41,055 nucleotides of DNA from Thoreauomyces humboldtii (taxonomy: Eukaryota > Chytridiomycota > Chytridiomycetes > Spizellomycetales > Powellomycetaceae). This document shows, piece after piece, positions 1-10,638 of the stretch. How positions within the stretch are numbered: the stretch's first letter is position 1; every line of letters starts with the position of its first letter. A model generated the notes under the pieces. It worked only from the letters and a program-made list of their open reading frames with translations, was not told the DNA's origin and searched no databases. The translations under genes and the position numbers were made by a program. The stretch spans positions 1-41,055 of the forward strand of contig JADGJA010000110.1 of the NCBI GenBank assembly GCA_027596035.1, read 5' to 3'.

Positions 1-483
1 CCCACACACACACATGTGCCTTCCGCAGGTATTGCAAAACAGGCTATAGACAATGGCAAGGACCAACGCTCGCCGCCGTGCTCCCGCAACAAGCGGTTCC
101 GACAGGCCCAGAGCTGTACAGTTACCCCAAAGCCGCAGTAGCAACATCAAGGCCAAGGTAGCTTGAGCATCGTGGTCCTCTTATGGTGTGAGATGGGAAC
201 TTTTTATCCATGATACAACATCAGTGACTCTCCCGTTACATGGATAGGAAAACTCGGCTCCTTGCCGCAAAGGGAGGTTCTTCGGGACCAAACCCTTGTT
301 CCCTGGATCGCTTCCGCTCGTATGAAGACCATGCTAGAGGATCGGGCAAAGACCATTTTCCAGGTCTTCGTTCGTGCCAAGAATGCAACCAACGACTGGC
401 ATCTCGTCTCAGACCGAGTCAGAGACAGGAACATCATGGCGGCTGTTGACCTTTCTTTCCCGACAGGCTCTACATCGCGATGA
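1..483 (+). CDS. 3' part of an unidentified gene, cut by the left edge
   Basis: I do not recognise this gene. An open frame runs from the left edge to 157, where a donor (AG before GTAGCT) fits an acceptor at 271-272 (GCAAAG). The phases agree, and the frame continues from 273 to a TGA at 481-483. The second exon encodes a charged segment with patches such as VLRDQTLVPWIASARMK and NATNDWHLVSDR, which looks like real protein. The upstream start is outside the window, and another splice acceptor at 465-466 (pyrimidine-rich, CCCGACAG) could change the C-terminus. No domain can be assigned. Confidence is low because there is no homology anchor and the reading frame is inferred only from openness and splice phase. 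Confidence 0.3.
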
Positions 484-1004
484 CGGCTTCTGTAGCGAAG
501 GTTCCTAAAAGCCAGCGGACCGTTGTTATCAGTTCACTCCACGGGATACCCGTCGGTGCTGTCGCTGCTACTCTCAAGATCCGCTCGTTCACTTCGCTGC
601 CGTTGAGACCCAGTGGAGCCCTACGTGGTTTCGCAGAAACACAGCCGCAGATTGCAACGTAGCTGTCGGATGTGAGAACACGGCACTCCTAGGAGAAGAT
701 GCTTCATGCCGTAGCGCAGGAACCAGCGCTCTCGCCGAGAGACTCTTCGCGACGTTTGGGGTTTGTCTCTGCGAAGCTGCATACACACTTGAGAGCAAGG
801 ATAGCCCCAACGTTTCGCGAGTGGGGGGCAAGACCTCGTGCGTGAGGCTAATAGGACTGCGTGGTGGCTGGGATTCTCATTGAACTCTAGGACGTGGCGT
901 GACTGTGCGCACCCCGCCATGCACGCCTGCCACAAACGTCCGTCCTCTTCCGCTGCGAGCTCCTCGCCCGTGGTTGTCAACGCACCTTCGAAGGGCCTCT
1001 CGCC
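484..1004. other. Unresolved stretch before the helicase gene
   Basis: This stretch has no confident gene. On the plus strand a frame without an ATG is open from 509 to a TGA at 881-883. It would encode about 124 residues including eight or more cysteines. It may be a further exon of the gene at the left edge, or chance. The remaining 120 bp before the ATG at 1005 must hold the helicase promoter and 5' leader; no clear TATA box is visible. Confidence 0.3.
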
Positions 1005-2903
1005 ATGATGTTTCGAATGGGATCGAGAGTACTTGTGGGTCGTCCAGTTAACCAGCAGGCCCATGGATGCATCGCCAGAGCATCATCCATAGCAGTATCC
1101 AGCGTTGCTCGCGTCCCATCTTCCTCCCAGCTCAAGTCCCGCTCCCACTCGGAACTGCCCCATAGCCTCCTCCCTGCGCACCCTGCCCCATCCGCAGTAG
1201 TTTCACCGCATCGCTCGTTCCAAGGTCTAGGCTTGTCCGATGCCTTGACCCGGAACGCTGTCAACCACGGCATCCCAGGACCCAATGACATTCAACAGAA
1301 GGTGCGCTCGACTTTGTGCTTGTCCCCGTAAGTAAGTTGCCCGTTTCCTGACACATTTCTTCCCTGTCACAGGCGATTCCGCTCTTGACGCAGAAACAAG
1401 ATCTCGTCTTGGCCGCAGAGACCGGTTCTGGCAAAACACTAGGTAATTTCTCGCACCGGGGAGCAAGCAACGGGCAATGACCCTTTCCAAGACGTGATAC
1501 GAGCTCACGCCTGCCGCCATCATCAAAAGCTTATTTGCTACCTCTCATCACCCGTATACTCTCAAAGAAACCCGCAGTGGTGCCGCTAGTCAAAGCTGTG
1601 AAAGATGTCGATGTTGAAGCTGGATTTGCGGAAAAGCGGAAGCCCGTAACGGCAGCCCACCTCTCACCCCGTCTCCTGATCCTCGTGCCGAATCGCGAAC
1701 TCAGCACCCAGATATTACGCACCCTGAGGTTCCTCACCGAAGGAATTTCTTTGACCATCACCATGCTCCCACCGCCACCATCGGTACTCCAGGCGCGTCT
1801 GCGTCATCCCGACATCGTCGTCACAACGCCATCCGCAGTCAAACACGCGTACTCATCCCCGAGAGCTTTGAAGGAGTTTCTTGCTCGAACGGAAGCCATC
1901 GTAGCAGATGAAGCCGACTGGATCGTCCTGGATCCCGTCGGGCTGGATCTCGTGCGGAACGCTGCGAGGATCGGCAAGAGGAAGAGGATGGAGGAGGGAA
2001 GGGAAGAGATCCACTTCGTCTTTGCGGGAGCCACCATGCCTCCCATAAAGGACGGAAAGTCAAAGACACCTCGCGCACTGCTGCTCAAAGCCATAAAGGG
2101 GTTACAGTGGCTCGACAGCGAAAACCTGCACAGTCCGCCTCGTGGCCTCGTCGAGGAGTTCGTCCCCCTCGTCGAAGGGGAAGTTTCCGATTCGGATGCG
2201 AAGCCGGTGCCGCTGAGCAAGGAGGCGGAGGAGAGGTTGAAATGCGATGCGCTGTTGGCGTTACTGTTGGAACATTCGCGCGTTCTGTCAGATGACCCGG
2301 ATTCTACCGACACGAAATGGTTGATCTTCTGCAACGACGCAGCTCGCGCTAAAACGATACATGCGGCCGTGTCCGCCACCCAGCATCTCTTCCTTCCAAC
2401 ATCCACATCCGACAGCCCTCCGTCTCCGTCCGCGGAAGCGGACGACTCGGCGCGGAAACCGCCGCTCGCGTTCCGATGCGACATCGTGTACGGTAGTCTC
2501 GACCGGGATGTCAAGAGCTGTCTGGTCCTTGACTTTGTCTCGGCCGGAACCGTCGAAGCGGGGAAAGGCGAGGGAGAGGCTGTCAACCAGCGAACGTTCA
2601 GGATCCTCATCTGCACGGACATGGTGGCGAGGGGACTCGATTTCGTGGACGTGTCGACCGTCGTGCAGGTCGATCTCGCTCAAGATTCTGCTACCTATCT
2701 GCATAGGGTCGGACGGACGGCCCGTGCGAACAAGGCGGGACGTGGTGAGTTCATCGCAGGACATCCGAGAGACGGAGAGACGAGGTGTGGATTGGCTTTC
2801 TCACATTTTGGATGGATTTGTAGCGATTACCTTTGTGGCCCCGACCGACCTGCAGCTCGTGAACCGCATTCGTTCGGCCGCCCCTTGGAGCGGGGAACGG
2901 TGA
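1005..2903 (+). CDS. Mitochondrial DEAD-box ATP-dependent RNA helicase, MRH4/DDX28-like
   Basis: Four exons (1005-1301, 1373-1442, 1530-2744, 2824-2903) join in phase to give 553 residues. The helicase core is complete. A Q-motif region ends in PNDIQQKAIPLL; motif I is AAETGSGKT (Lys120); motif Ia is PNRELSTQ; motif II is DEAD at 249-252; motif III reads GAT instead of SAT; motif IV follows WLIFCN; motif V is TDMVARGLD; motif VI is HRVGRTAR from 514. The first 50 residues are rich in Arg and Ser with no acidic residue, typical of a mitochondrial targeting peptide. By family knowledge, MRH4/DDX28 helicases assemble the large mitochondrial ribosomal subunit. The DEAD-box class is certain; the MRH4 assignment rests on the presequence, the compact core and the GAT motif. 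A second ATG at 1017 is an alternative start. Confidence 0.88.
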
Positions 2904-3139
2904 CTTCATCTTGCACCACCATCAACCTGTCGCTGAATGTTTTTGGTTTTCAAGTAAATACATTTTACACATGCCGAAATAGAGAAAATACAGTAACGGT
3001 TTCAAATGCTCATGAAAAAACAACCGTCCCAACAGCCCTTGCCTTCAACCTTCCTCTCTTCACCGCGAAGTGATGGGAATTGGAAAAGTTGGAACGCTGC
3101 ATCGGTCATCGTGCCCCGTGTGCACCTGGCCGATTCCTT

Positions 3140-4887
3140 CTATCTGCCTTTCTCCTGCGTCCTCGCTCGACGTCTTCCCCTCCTTTCACGTGACACTGGA
3201 GATTCATGAGAATCGAACTGAGGCTGGGAGAAGTACGGCGGTGGACGGTGCTGGTCGATCCACGGGTGCTGCTGCATGTAAGGACCGTACGGCATCTGCG
3301 GCGTGGACGCGTGTTGATGAGGTGGCGGGGTCGGATAGTGGGAAACAAAGGGTGCGTGGAAGTGAGGCATTGGAAGCGAGTGGACCGATCCGTGATGGGA
3401 CGACGACGGATGGACGTAGTATGGAGAACCGTATGGGTTCGACGTCGTCGATATGGAACTGCTCGATGAACCATAGTAAGATGGGACAGGGTAGGTTCGG
3501 TGATGATCGAGATGGATCGCGGTCGGTGGAGCCGCAGGGACCGGTGGAAGGTACCTCGACGACGACGCCGGGGTTCCCAGCGCCGATGGCGCCAGCATGG
3601 AACCCGGGGTATAAAGCGTCTGTTCCCACGCTCGCTTCTTCCGTCTCAGACGGTCGGTGTCGGAAGTGGAGGTCGTGGAGGCTCCGGAGTTGGAGGATCC
3701 CGAACCGGAGTTGACGACGGAAGGAATGGAAGGCGTCCAGCCTCGCAAGGATGTGCCGGGCGCTCCGGTCCGCAGGAAGTGGATCAGGGGAACGTCGTCG
3801 CCGGCTTGCATCACGCTGAGACCGGGAGAAGAGCGACTGCGGGTCCTGGCGGAAGCGGCGGAGGATGAGGCGACGGATGGAACGTTTCGGCGACGGGACC
3901 TCTGCTTGCGAGGACGAGGCTGCACGCTGGACGAAGCCGAGTCGTCAAGATCTCTTGAACGCCCTCGACGGCGGGCGGCTGCGGGCGTTTGTGGTAGAAT
4001 CGGCAACTCGTCGTTCGGCAGCTCTGCCGAATCCATCAATGCTCCGCCCCTCTCTTCCGCCGATGAAGGTAATCGATGATCTTCTGGTAGTGCTGTAGGT
4101 TGTTCAAGTACCTCCAGAGGTCCTTCATCTATGCCAGAAATCGGGACAGTTGGAGTGGGTGGTTCCCAAGTCGCTCCCGTCTGGGACACGCTCCTGCCGC
4201 GAGTCTTTTCGGCTTGCTTCACCCACTCCGCCACGGGGTCTTTGGTCGGTGGCAATCCCGATGCTTGGTGGGCACTCAATCGCGACCTTAGAGCCGGTCG
4301 CGGTGTAGAAAGTGGGTCTTCGGCTCTGCGTGAGACTGTAGAAGAGAGATTGCCGTATCAGATGGTTGCATCCTCGGGGCAAGTTGGTCACAAGAGAACT
4401 CACTCTTGGTGCTGACAGACATGTGCGATACACCCTGAGCCGGGAAGCTCGTAGCTTTCACCCGGTTTCGTCGCTTGAGCAATACGCATGCCACGACGAT
4501 CCCAGCGATGACTCCAAGGAGCGCCACGGGAATGCCGATCACCATGGCCCGTGTCTCGGACGTCAGAGCAGTCCATCCTGAGGCATCCGAGGCCGCCGCC
4601 GCTTGCGCCAGACTCGCGATGGTCACACCTCCCGAGTAGCAAGCTGGCCCACACGCGGATGTGTCCCGTCGGTCTGGTTCTGCATGGTCGTGGGATCCGG
4701 CAAAGTGTCTGCGCGGGATCGCCGGGTCGCTGGTGTCGAAGAACGGCGGAAGGAACAGCGGTCGAACGTCGGGAGGAAACTCGGCGGACGGGCTCCTTCT
4801 TGCGAGTTCGCCGGCCAGTGCATCGACGGAAGGAGGGACGGGAAAGTTCATGGTAAGGCCGGAAGATCTTGGGAGGAACTGCAGCAT
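3140..4887 (-). CDS. Single-pass membrane protein with long Pro/Ser/Tyr-rich tail, unknown function
   Basis: Two exons (4404-4887 and 3140-4335) separated by a 68-nt intron give 559 residues from the ATG at 4887. A luminal or outer segment of about 110 residues contains a CGPAC motif. It is followed by one transmembrane helix (VIGIPVALLGVIAGIVVACV) and a stop-transfer cluster KRRNR, so the C-terminus should face the cytosol. The tail is Ser/Thr-rich and then Pro/Tyr/His-rich with repeated PYG, YPTPPP and PYFS elements, ending in a basic RRGRRRAR stretch. The layout resembles fungal cell-wall sensors, but no family can be named. The start is doubtful: a strong signal-peptide-like sequence begins at an ATG at 4957 in another frame and is separated by a run of seven A bases (4931-4937); see findings. 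Confidence 0.68.
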
Positions 4888-5641
4888 GATGGGAGACGCC
4901 AGCGTGGATCCCAAACAGGAGAGCGCTGAGAAAAAAATGCGTTGAGGCGAAAACCATTCTCTACAAGGACATTATGCCACACTCATACCAGTAGCAGCCT
5001 GCACATGCTTGGCAACCAGCATCGCGAAAGAAAGCTGCCCCCTTCACGCTTGCCCTTCACGGTCGGCAAGGATGGAAAGCCTGGAGGCGACGACGATGCA
5101 ATGGGGGCTGGAGAGTCAGAAAATGGACTGAAGGACACCAGAAAGAAATGAAGCAGTTTGTGATATGAATTGAATATGAAGTATCTGGCAAACAGAGGCG
5201 GGAGAAGGGAAATTGGGCGGGAATCCTCCTCTTATCTAGGGGGGGGGGCCGTGTCTGTTATCGAGGACGGGTAGTAGGTGGGTGGTAGGTACAGCCAGGA
5301 GTGCTGACGCAGTAGTACTACTGTGGGTCTAAGAAAGGGGGAAACATGTCGAGAAGGAAACCTGTCAGCAGCAACGCAGCAACACGGACAAGAAGGAGAA
5401 AGCACGCGAGAATGGAGGGGTGGAAACCCTCCCCCCCCCACGCGTTCTGTCGAAAAGTATTAGGCAACCCAGAACCTCGCTGACTCATCCCTCCTGAAGT
5501 TCCTGATCGACAGATTCCCAGTTGCGGCAGAGAAAGGTGTGTGTCGATCCATTTCTGATTGACCGCTGCGCCACGACGTCCCCAAATTGCACAAACGCAA
5601 ACATAACCCTCCCCACACCCTCAACAACAACAACAACAAGA
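4888..5641. other. Divergent intergenic region with homopolymer tracts
   Basis: No convincing gene lies here apart from the possible signal-peptide codons at about 4890-4957. It separates the membrane-protein gene (minus) from the PLP synthase gene (plus), so it should hold both promoters. It contains a run of ten G at 5239-5248 and of nine C at 5431-5439, complementary tracts about 180 bp apart, and a short trinucleotide repeat close to the next start codon. Several ORFs of 60-90 codons cross it but look random. Confidence 0.5.
5619..5639. repeat. (CAA)n trinucleotide repeat in a 5' leader
   Basis: About six CAA units lie just before the ATG at 5642. CAA-rich leaders are unstructured, which would suit efficient scanning of the pdxT mRNA; that effect is inference. 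Confidence 0.75.
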
Positions 5642-6521
5642 ATGACCACAGCAATAGCGCAAACACCAAAACGGCTACGGATCGGCGTGCTCGGTAGGTC
5701 GAATCAACCCACTTCTCTGCGCACCTTCCCACGGACTTGCTCATCCTAGACCCCCCTTCTTCCTTCTCCTGCAAGCCCTGCAAGGCGCCTTCTCGGAGCA
5801 CCAGCACGCACTCGACCGACTCACCGACGACGTTGCGTCCACCGTCCAGATAAAGACCGCGGCCGCGTTCGATGACCCGGAACTCGACGCTCTGGTCCTT
5901 CCCGGAGGGGAGAGCACCACGATGGCCCTGATAGCGGAACGTTCGGGCTTGCTGGAACCTCTGAGGGCGTGGGTCAAGAGCGGGAAGCCCGTCTGGGTAA
6001 GGCGACGCCTTCTTTTTCCCGACCGACGGGATGCACACCCAGATGCGGAATCACATCGAAAAGCCAAAAAACGCTCATCTCTTTCCTTGACTGCGATGAT
6101 GTTTCTTTCTCTCCAGGGAACCTGCGCTGGGATGATCCTCCTCTCGAACGAAGCCCACCAGACAAAGATCGGAGGTCAGGCCCTGATCGGAGGGTTGGAC
6201 GTGACCGTCAAGCGGAACGCCTTTGGCGCCCAGGTCGACTCGTTCGTGGCCGACCTGAACATTCCAGGGATCGTAAGCCCCGAGGTGCCCTTCCCGGGCG
6301 TCTTCATCCGCGCTCCCGTCATAGAGACCGTCGACGAGTCCAAGGGCGTACAGGTCATCGCGAGGGTCCAGAGGAAGGGGGAGACGGATCCAGAGGGCAG
6401 CATCGTGGCCGTCCGACAGGGTCACATCCTCGCCACCGCCTTCCATCCCGAGCTGACCGACGACGACAGGTTCCACAGGTACTTCATAGAGGTCATTCGA
6501 TCGCAGGGGCACAAGGAGTAG
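5642..6521 (+). CDS. SNO1: Pyridoxal 5'-phosphate synthase glutaminase subunit (PdxT/SNO)
   Basis: Three exons (5642-5693, 5776-5996, 6117-6521) give 225 residues, the normal length. The protein starts with the family signature IGVLALQGAF, created across the first splice (G|CC makes the Ala), which confirms that junction. The oxyanion-strand motif is LPGGEST. The nucleophile is Cys94 in GTCAG, which spans the start of exon 3, and His201 and Glu203 of FHPE complete the triad. PdxT hydrolyses glutamine and channels ammonia to PdxS/SNZ, which makes PLP from ribose 5-phosphate and glyceraldehyde 3-phosphate. In yeast SNO and SNZ genes are adjacent; here no PdxS gene is in the window, so the pair is unlinked. 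The gene is convergent with ARP8. Confidence 0.96.
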
Positions 6522-6553
6522 GCCAGGCAGTCTGCAGTGGCACCCACAAAAAT

Positions 6554-6599
6554 AGAGAAGAGAAGAGAAGAAGCCGACATTTTGGCATATATATATATA
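6554..6599. repeat. AGAAG-type and (AT)n simple repeats between convergent genes
   Basis: An AGAAG-type purine repeat (about 6554-6572) and an (AT)n run (6587-6599) sit in the 108-bp gap between the stop codons of PdxT and ARP8. AT-rich runs here may serve 3' end formation; this is inference. Confidence 0.7.
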
Positions 6600-6629
6600 C
6601 AATCTTTGAGACCGACAGGCGACCCTTCT

Positions 6630-9212
6630 TCATTCCCAAGCGAACATCAACTTGCTTGCGACCGCTTGGCCTCCCCAGGCATCGCAGTCCTTCCGTGACA
6701 GCCAAAGGTCGTTGGTGGTATCCAACTTCCCAAAGATGGCCCCACCTTTCCAAGCGAGGACCCTCCCGTCGATGTCTCTCGGATTCTGCAGCACCCTCGG
6801 GGTGAGGGCCACTGCGGTCCCGTCCCTGCTAGCCGCAGCCACCCTCGCGTGCAACTTCGTGCCTTCCAGGACCTTGGGCAACCTGGTCTCGATCTGTCTG
6901 GCAAGACCGGGTATCATGGCTCCGCCACCCATCACCAGGATGGAGGAGAAGATCTTTCGCATCCGTAGCTCCAACTCGGGTTCCCGCGTCTCGGGGTGAG
7001 CATTGCCGTACAGCTGGAGCGAGCGTCCGAGTGCCACGTCGAGCGGGAGGGAGACTTCGGTCAGTGTACCGACTTCGCGTCTTCGTCTCAGGAAGTGCTT
7101 GATGGGGATCGGTTGGGGATCATCGATGCTCGACAGGTCCACCTCCAACGTGGACGCCGATCGAGATACGGCGGACGTTGACCCTTCCGGTACGGTCGTA
7201 ACGTCCACCGGCATCTCCTCCAGGCTTCGCCGTCTAGACGTTCTGGCTCTCTTTGCCCTTCGTGGTGCGCTGGAGTCCGAGTCCCCGTACGATTCGTCCC
7301 CGCTCACGCCGCCCACGTCCGTCGGCGTAGCGGCCGCGGGCCGTCCGTTGACGTAGGCTTCGGGGTGTCGGATGTATGTGTTGTAAGCCACGTCGTTCGC
7401 GTTAGCGATGCCGGCGGGCAAGTCGTGTCCGTCATCCTCCTGAGCGTTGCGATCCAGGTACGTCTCGTGATAGGCAATATGACGGAGTTTGCTGTCGAAG
7501 TCAATCACTTCCGGTCGGAAAAAGGCCTGGGAAAAGATGAGGGTCAATCACTTGAGATCCTCACTGAATCTAAGGAGGAAATCCGTACCCGAGGAGCAAG
7601 AAGAACCTCATCGTACACTTTCATGCGGTACAAAAGGGTCGGTCGGTGAGGCGCCCGGATGTAGAAGTCGCACAGATTTACCATCATTTCGCTCTGAACG
7701 AACGGGACTCAACAAGAGGTCCACGTTTCCGAATACCTGATGCATGCCATTTTTCATCTCACCTCATTGAAAGTGCAGAACTTCTCTTTCAGCTCATCTG
7801 CCAGAAGCCAGTCGTACGAATTGGCTTTGAGGTTGAACTGCTTATATGGGAAACTGCTTTCTCCTAACAACTTCATAAGAAATGCGGTGACGTCGTCGCC
7901 CCCATGCTTGAGATTTATCCTACAGGATGCGACGAATGTTAGGTGACGCCGTGGCCGCCACAAATTCTGATCGAATATCATACCGTGTATGGGGTTGACA
8001 CAATCCGTCCTCGATACAGCTGATGGTAGTTTTTTGTGCGCCGATATCGACTACACACGCCGTAGAGAGTCCAGCACCGTATGTGGCCCCCACAGATTCC
8101 TACGTCGCAATGCATAAGAAAAGTGGCTCGATCTTCGCGCCTTGAATCACACATCCTAACGCTCACCTACTTGCAGCAAAGTAACTCCTCGAAAGTTCAT
8201 GTCCTTCAGCAGCATGCGCACCATCTCTCTTAGATGCACTTTGGAGAAAAGGTCCGGAATCAAGACTACGACATTGTGAGAGTTGAAGGAGGTTCTTGGG
8301 ATGTCCAGCTCGGTTTCGATCGTTTCCGTCCATATGGTTTCCATGTCCGCGAGACACGTTCGAGCCGACGTGTAATCTTTGCAATTCAGAAGGCCGTGTT
8401 GTATTGGATAGAACGATTGGTAATGGAACCCGTTATCCTCCGGGCGGGTTGACGAGGTTGAGGTCCCAAGATCTGGGTTCGCGACGCGGAGTGCCTGAGA
8501 GCAAGACAGCTGTTAGAACTGCAGTCGGAAAGTCAGTGAGGCATTTTGGATCGAAACTTCTTACCTTCAAGCCAACGACATGATCGACGCCGCTCTTCAG
8601 ATCCGTCCACTCCATCTTGTATGGATCGTTGTGATCGGGTATGCTCTCCGGAACGACCTGGTTGTTGAAACCGACCACTTGTGCATGCGCGTTGGTGACC
8701 GACCTCACTTTCTGATCCCTCATGCGTTGCTTCAGATCGTCGCGGAGCGAAGTGTAGAGACCCGGTACCGTCCGCAAGGAGTCCTTGAAGGGTCCCGCGA
8801 CGGACAGCAGAGCGGCGCGCTCTACCGGTGTGGTTGGGGCCGTGCTTTGCATCCTGCGAACGAGAAGATGTGGCACTTCCTTGGGAAGTGGATCGGATGC
8901 ACGACCGATGCGAAGGTTGCGGGATCCGGCGTGGATCACAAGAACATCGTCGAAGCCTTGAGCGGGCTAAGCGGGAATTGTGTCGGACTTAGGACACCGG
9001 ACATGGGTCAGATGGGGAGTCACAACAGCACTCACATCGAGGCGAACGTTGTCAGGAGGGGCTGCTTTGGATGCGTCGGGATGGTGGTTTGGGGGAAGCC
9101 GAAGGTACGTTGACTGCAAGGTTTTGGGGTTTGGCGGCCAGTTGGTAAGAGTGGGTATGCTGGTGGTCCTCAATTGGGGCAGTGCGGGAGGCCCGCGAGA
9201 CGTGAACTCCAT
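6630..9212 (-). CDS. ARP8: Actin-related protein 8, INO80 chromatin-remodelling complex subunit
   Basis: Seven exons join in phase to 725 residues: 9036-9212, 8565-8966, 8171-8494, 7984-8099, 7763-7919, 7589-7693, 6630-7526. ARP8 hallmarks are present. An N-terminal motif reads VIHAGSRNLRIGRASDPLPKE. The central actin-fold signature is GAGLSTACVVDIGAQKT followed by SCIEDG. Next come the HGGDDV stretch, the LMADEL-like LLADELKEKF segment, the VYDEVLLAPR strand and a C-terminal VMGGGAMIPGL. The end, WKGGAIFGKLDTTNDLW, is typical of the family. Between the VLLAPR strand and the C-terminal lobe there is an insert of about 130 residues that is acidic, Ser-rich and contains RRAKRARTSRRR, a likely nuclear localisation signal. 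ARP8 binds nucleosomes and actin/Arp4 within INO80. It is divergent from adenosine kinase, with 325 bp between start codons. Confidence 0.94.
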
Positions 9213-9537
9213 CTCGGAGAAACGAGAGTTCGCCGGCGGACGAGTTCTGTACTTGATAGGAGGATAGGGTGTGGGCTAATGGCAGAAGTGCCGGTCCATG
9301 AGCCAATTGTCAAACCCGCAGAAACTCTCTTGACGGTGGCCTTCGGACAGAGGGTTGTTTTCGGACATGAGCTTGACACTCTGCGCCAGTCCATGGGGGG
9401 TACCGGTACTGTACATGGAGGCAGCTTTTTCTCACACACACCCCCTTGCCAGATCCCTCCTCGACATTCTCATCTCTGCGGATCATCAAAGTAAATCTCC
9501 AGTCTCCCTTCTCAACACTCACACATCAAACGCTACC
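9213..9537. promoter_or_regulatory. Bidirectional promoter region, ARP8 / adenosine kinase
   Basis: These 325 bp lie between two divergent start codons and must carry both promoters and leaders. The last 100 bp before the kinase ATG are C/T-rich with CACACACAC and TCTCC tracts, as in leaders of strongly expressed fungal genes. No TATA box is evident. The kinase frame is open back to an ATG at 9355, but the family N-terminus begins at 9538. Confidence 0.5.
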
Positions 9538-10638
9538 ATGACCTCTTCCCCCGTCTTCCTCGGCATCGGCAACCCCCTCCTCGACATCTCGGCCCGTGTC
9601 GATGCCGCCTTCTTGAAAAAGTACAACTTGAAGGCCAACGATGCCATTCTCGCGGCTGACGAGCACAAGCCCCTTTACAAGGACCTCGTCGACTCCTACA
9701 CCGTCGAGTACGTTGCCGGCGGTGCCACTCAGAACTCCATGCGCGGTGCCCAGTGGTTGCTCCCCGCCAACGAGACCGTCTACATTGGTTGCGTCGGAAA
9801 GGACGCCAACGTCGAGATCCTCCGTGAGGCCGCCGCAAAGGACGGTCTCAGGACAGAGTACCTCGAGGACGCCAACACTCCCACTGGATTGTGCGCCGTC
9901 CTCATCACCGGAACCGAGCGTTCCATGTGCACCGACTTGCACGCTGCCAACAACTACAAGATCGAGCACCTGCAGCAGCCCAAAGTGTGGCAGCTCGTCG
10001 AGGACGCAAAGTTCTACTACTCGGGCGGCTTCTTCCTGACCGTCTCCCCTCCCTCGGCCATGCTCATCGCCGAGCACGCCGCAAAGAACAACAAGATCTT
10101 TGCCTTCAACCTCTCCGCTCCCTTCATCTCTCAGTTCTTCACCGCACCCCTTGACGCCCTCCTCCCCTACGTCGACATCGTCTTCGGTGAGTTCCCTCGA
10201 GTCTTCCTCTGCATGTAACGTGCCCCAGATGATCTCATTGTTTGCATTTGTTCATCAGGCAACGAGTCCGAGGCCGCTGCCTACGCTGAGGCCCACAAGT
10301 GGGAGACTACTGATGTCAAGGAGATCGCCAAGAAGATTGCCGCGCTCCCCAAGATCAACTCTGCCCGTCCCCGTACTGTCATCTTCACCCAGGGAGCCGA
10401 CCCCACCATCCTCGTCCAGGGCGACTCCGTGACCGAGTACCCCGTCATCAGGATCGCCTCCGACAAGATCGTCGACACCAACGGAGCCGGTGACGCTTTC
10501 GTCGGTGGATTCATGGCCCAGATCGTCCAGGGCAAGGACTACAAGACCGCCGTCGCCGCCGGAAACTACGTTGCCAACATTGTCATCCAGCGTTCCGGAC
10601 CCACCTACCCCAAGGAGGCCCACTCTTTCAGCGCATAG
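9538..10638 (+). CDS. ADO1: Adenosine kinase
   Basis: Two exons (9538-10186 and 10259-10638) give 342 residues, the usual length. The N-terminus LGIGNPLLDISA is the standard adenosine kinase opening and fixes the start; the context CTACCATGA is good. A substrate-side glycine motif VAGGATQNSMRGAQW and the PfkB signature DTNGAGDAFVGGF with the catalytic base Asp295 are intact. The enzyme phosphorylates adenosine to AMP, salvaging purine and removing the adenosine made from S-adenosylhomocysteine. Codons end almost always in C (AAC, CTC, GTC, GCC), far more than in neighbouring genes, which suggests high expression. The single intron interrupts the conserved FGNESE site at the Gly codon. Convergent with the condensin gene. 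Confidence 0.98.

Noticed and set aside
1..14. CA dinucleotide run at the left edge
   Set aside because: Five or six units only, and it reads as part of an intron or exon; too short to call a microsatellite.
1804..2622. 272-codon minus-strand frame
   Set aside because: It is antisense to the helicase exon with all its motifs; its composition is that of a shadow frame in GC-rich coding DNA.
3070..3714. 214-codon plus-strand frame
   Set aside because: Antisense to the Pro/Tyr-rich tail of the membrane protein; low-complexity coding DNA leaves the opposite strand open.
5969..6805. 278-codon plus-strand frame over PdxT exon 3
   Set aside because: Arg/Pro/His-rich shadow; PdxT catalytic motifs lie in the other frame.
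9526..10077. 183-codon minus-strand frame over adenosine kinase
   Set aside because: Val/Gly/Leu-rich shadow caused by strong codon bias of the real gene.
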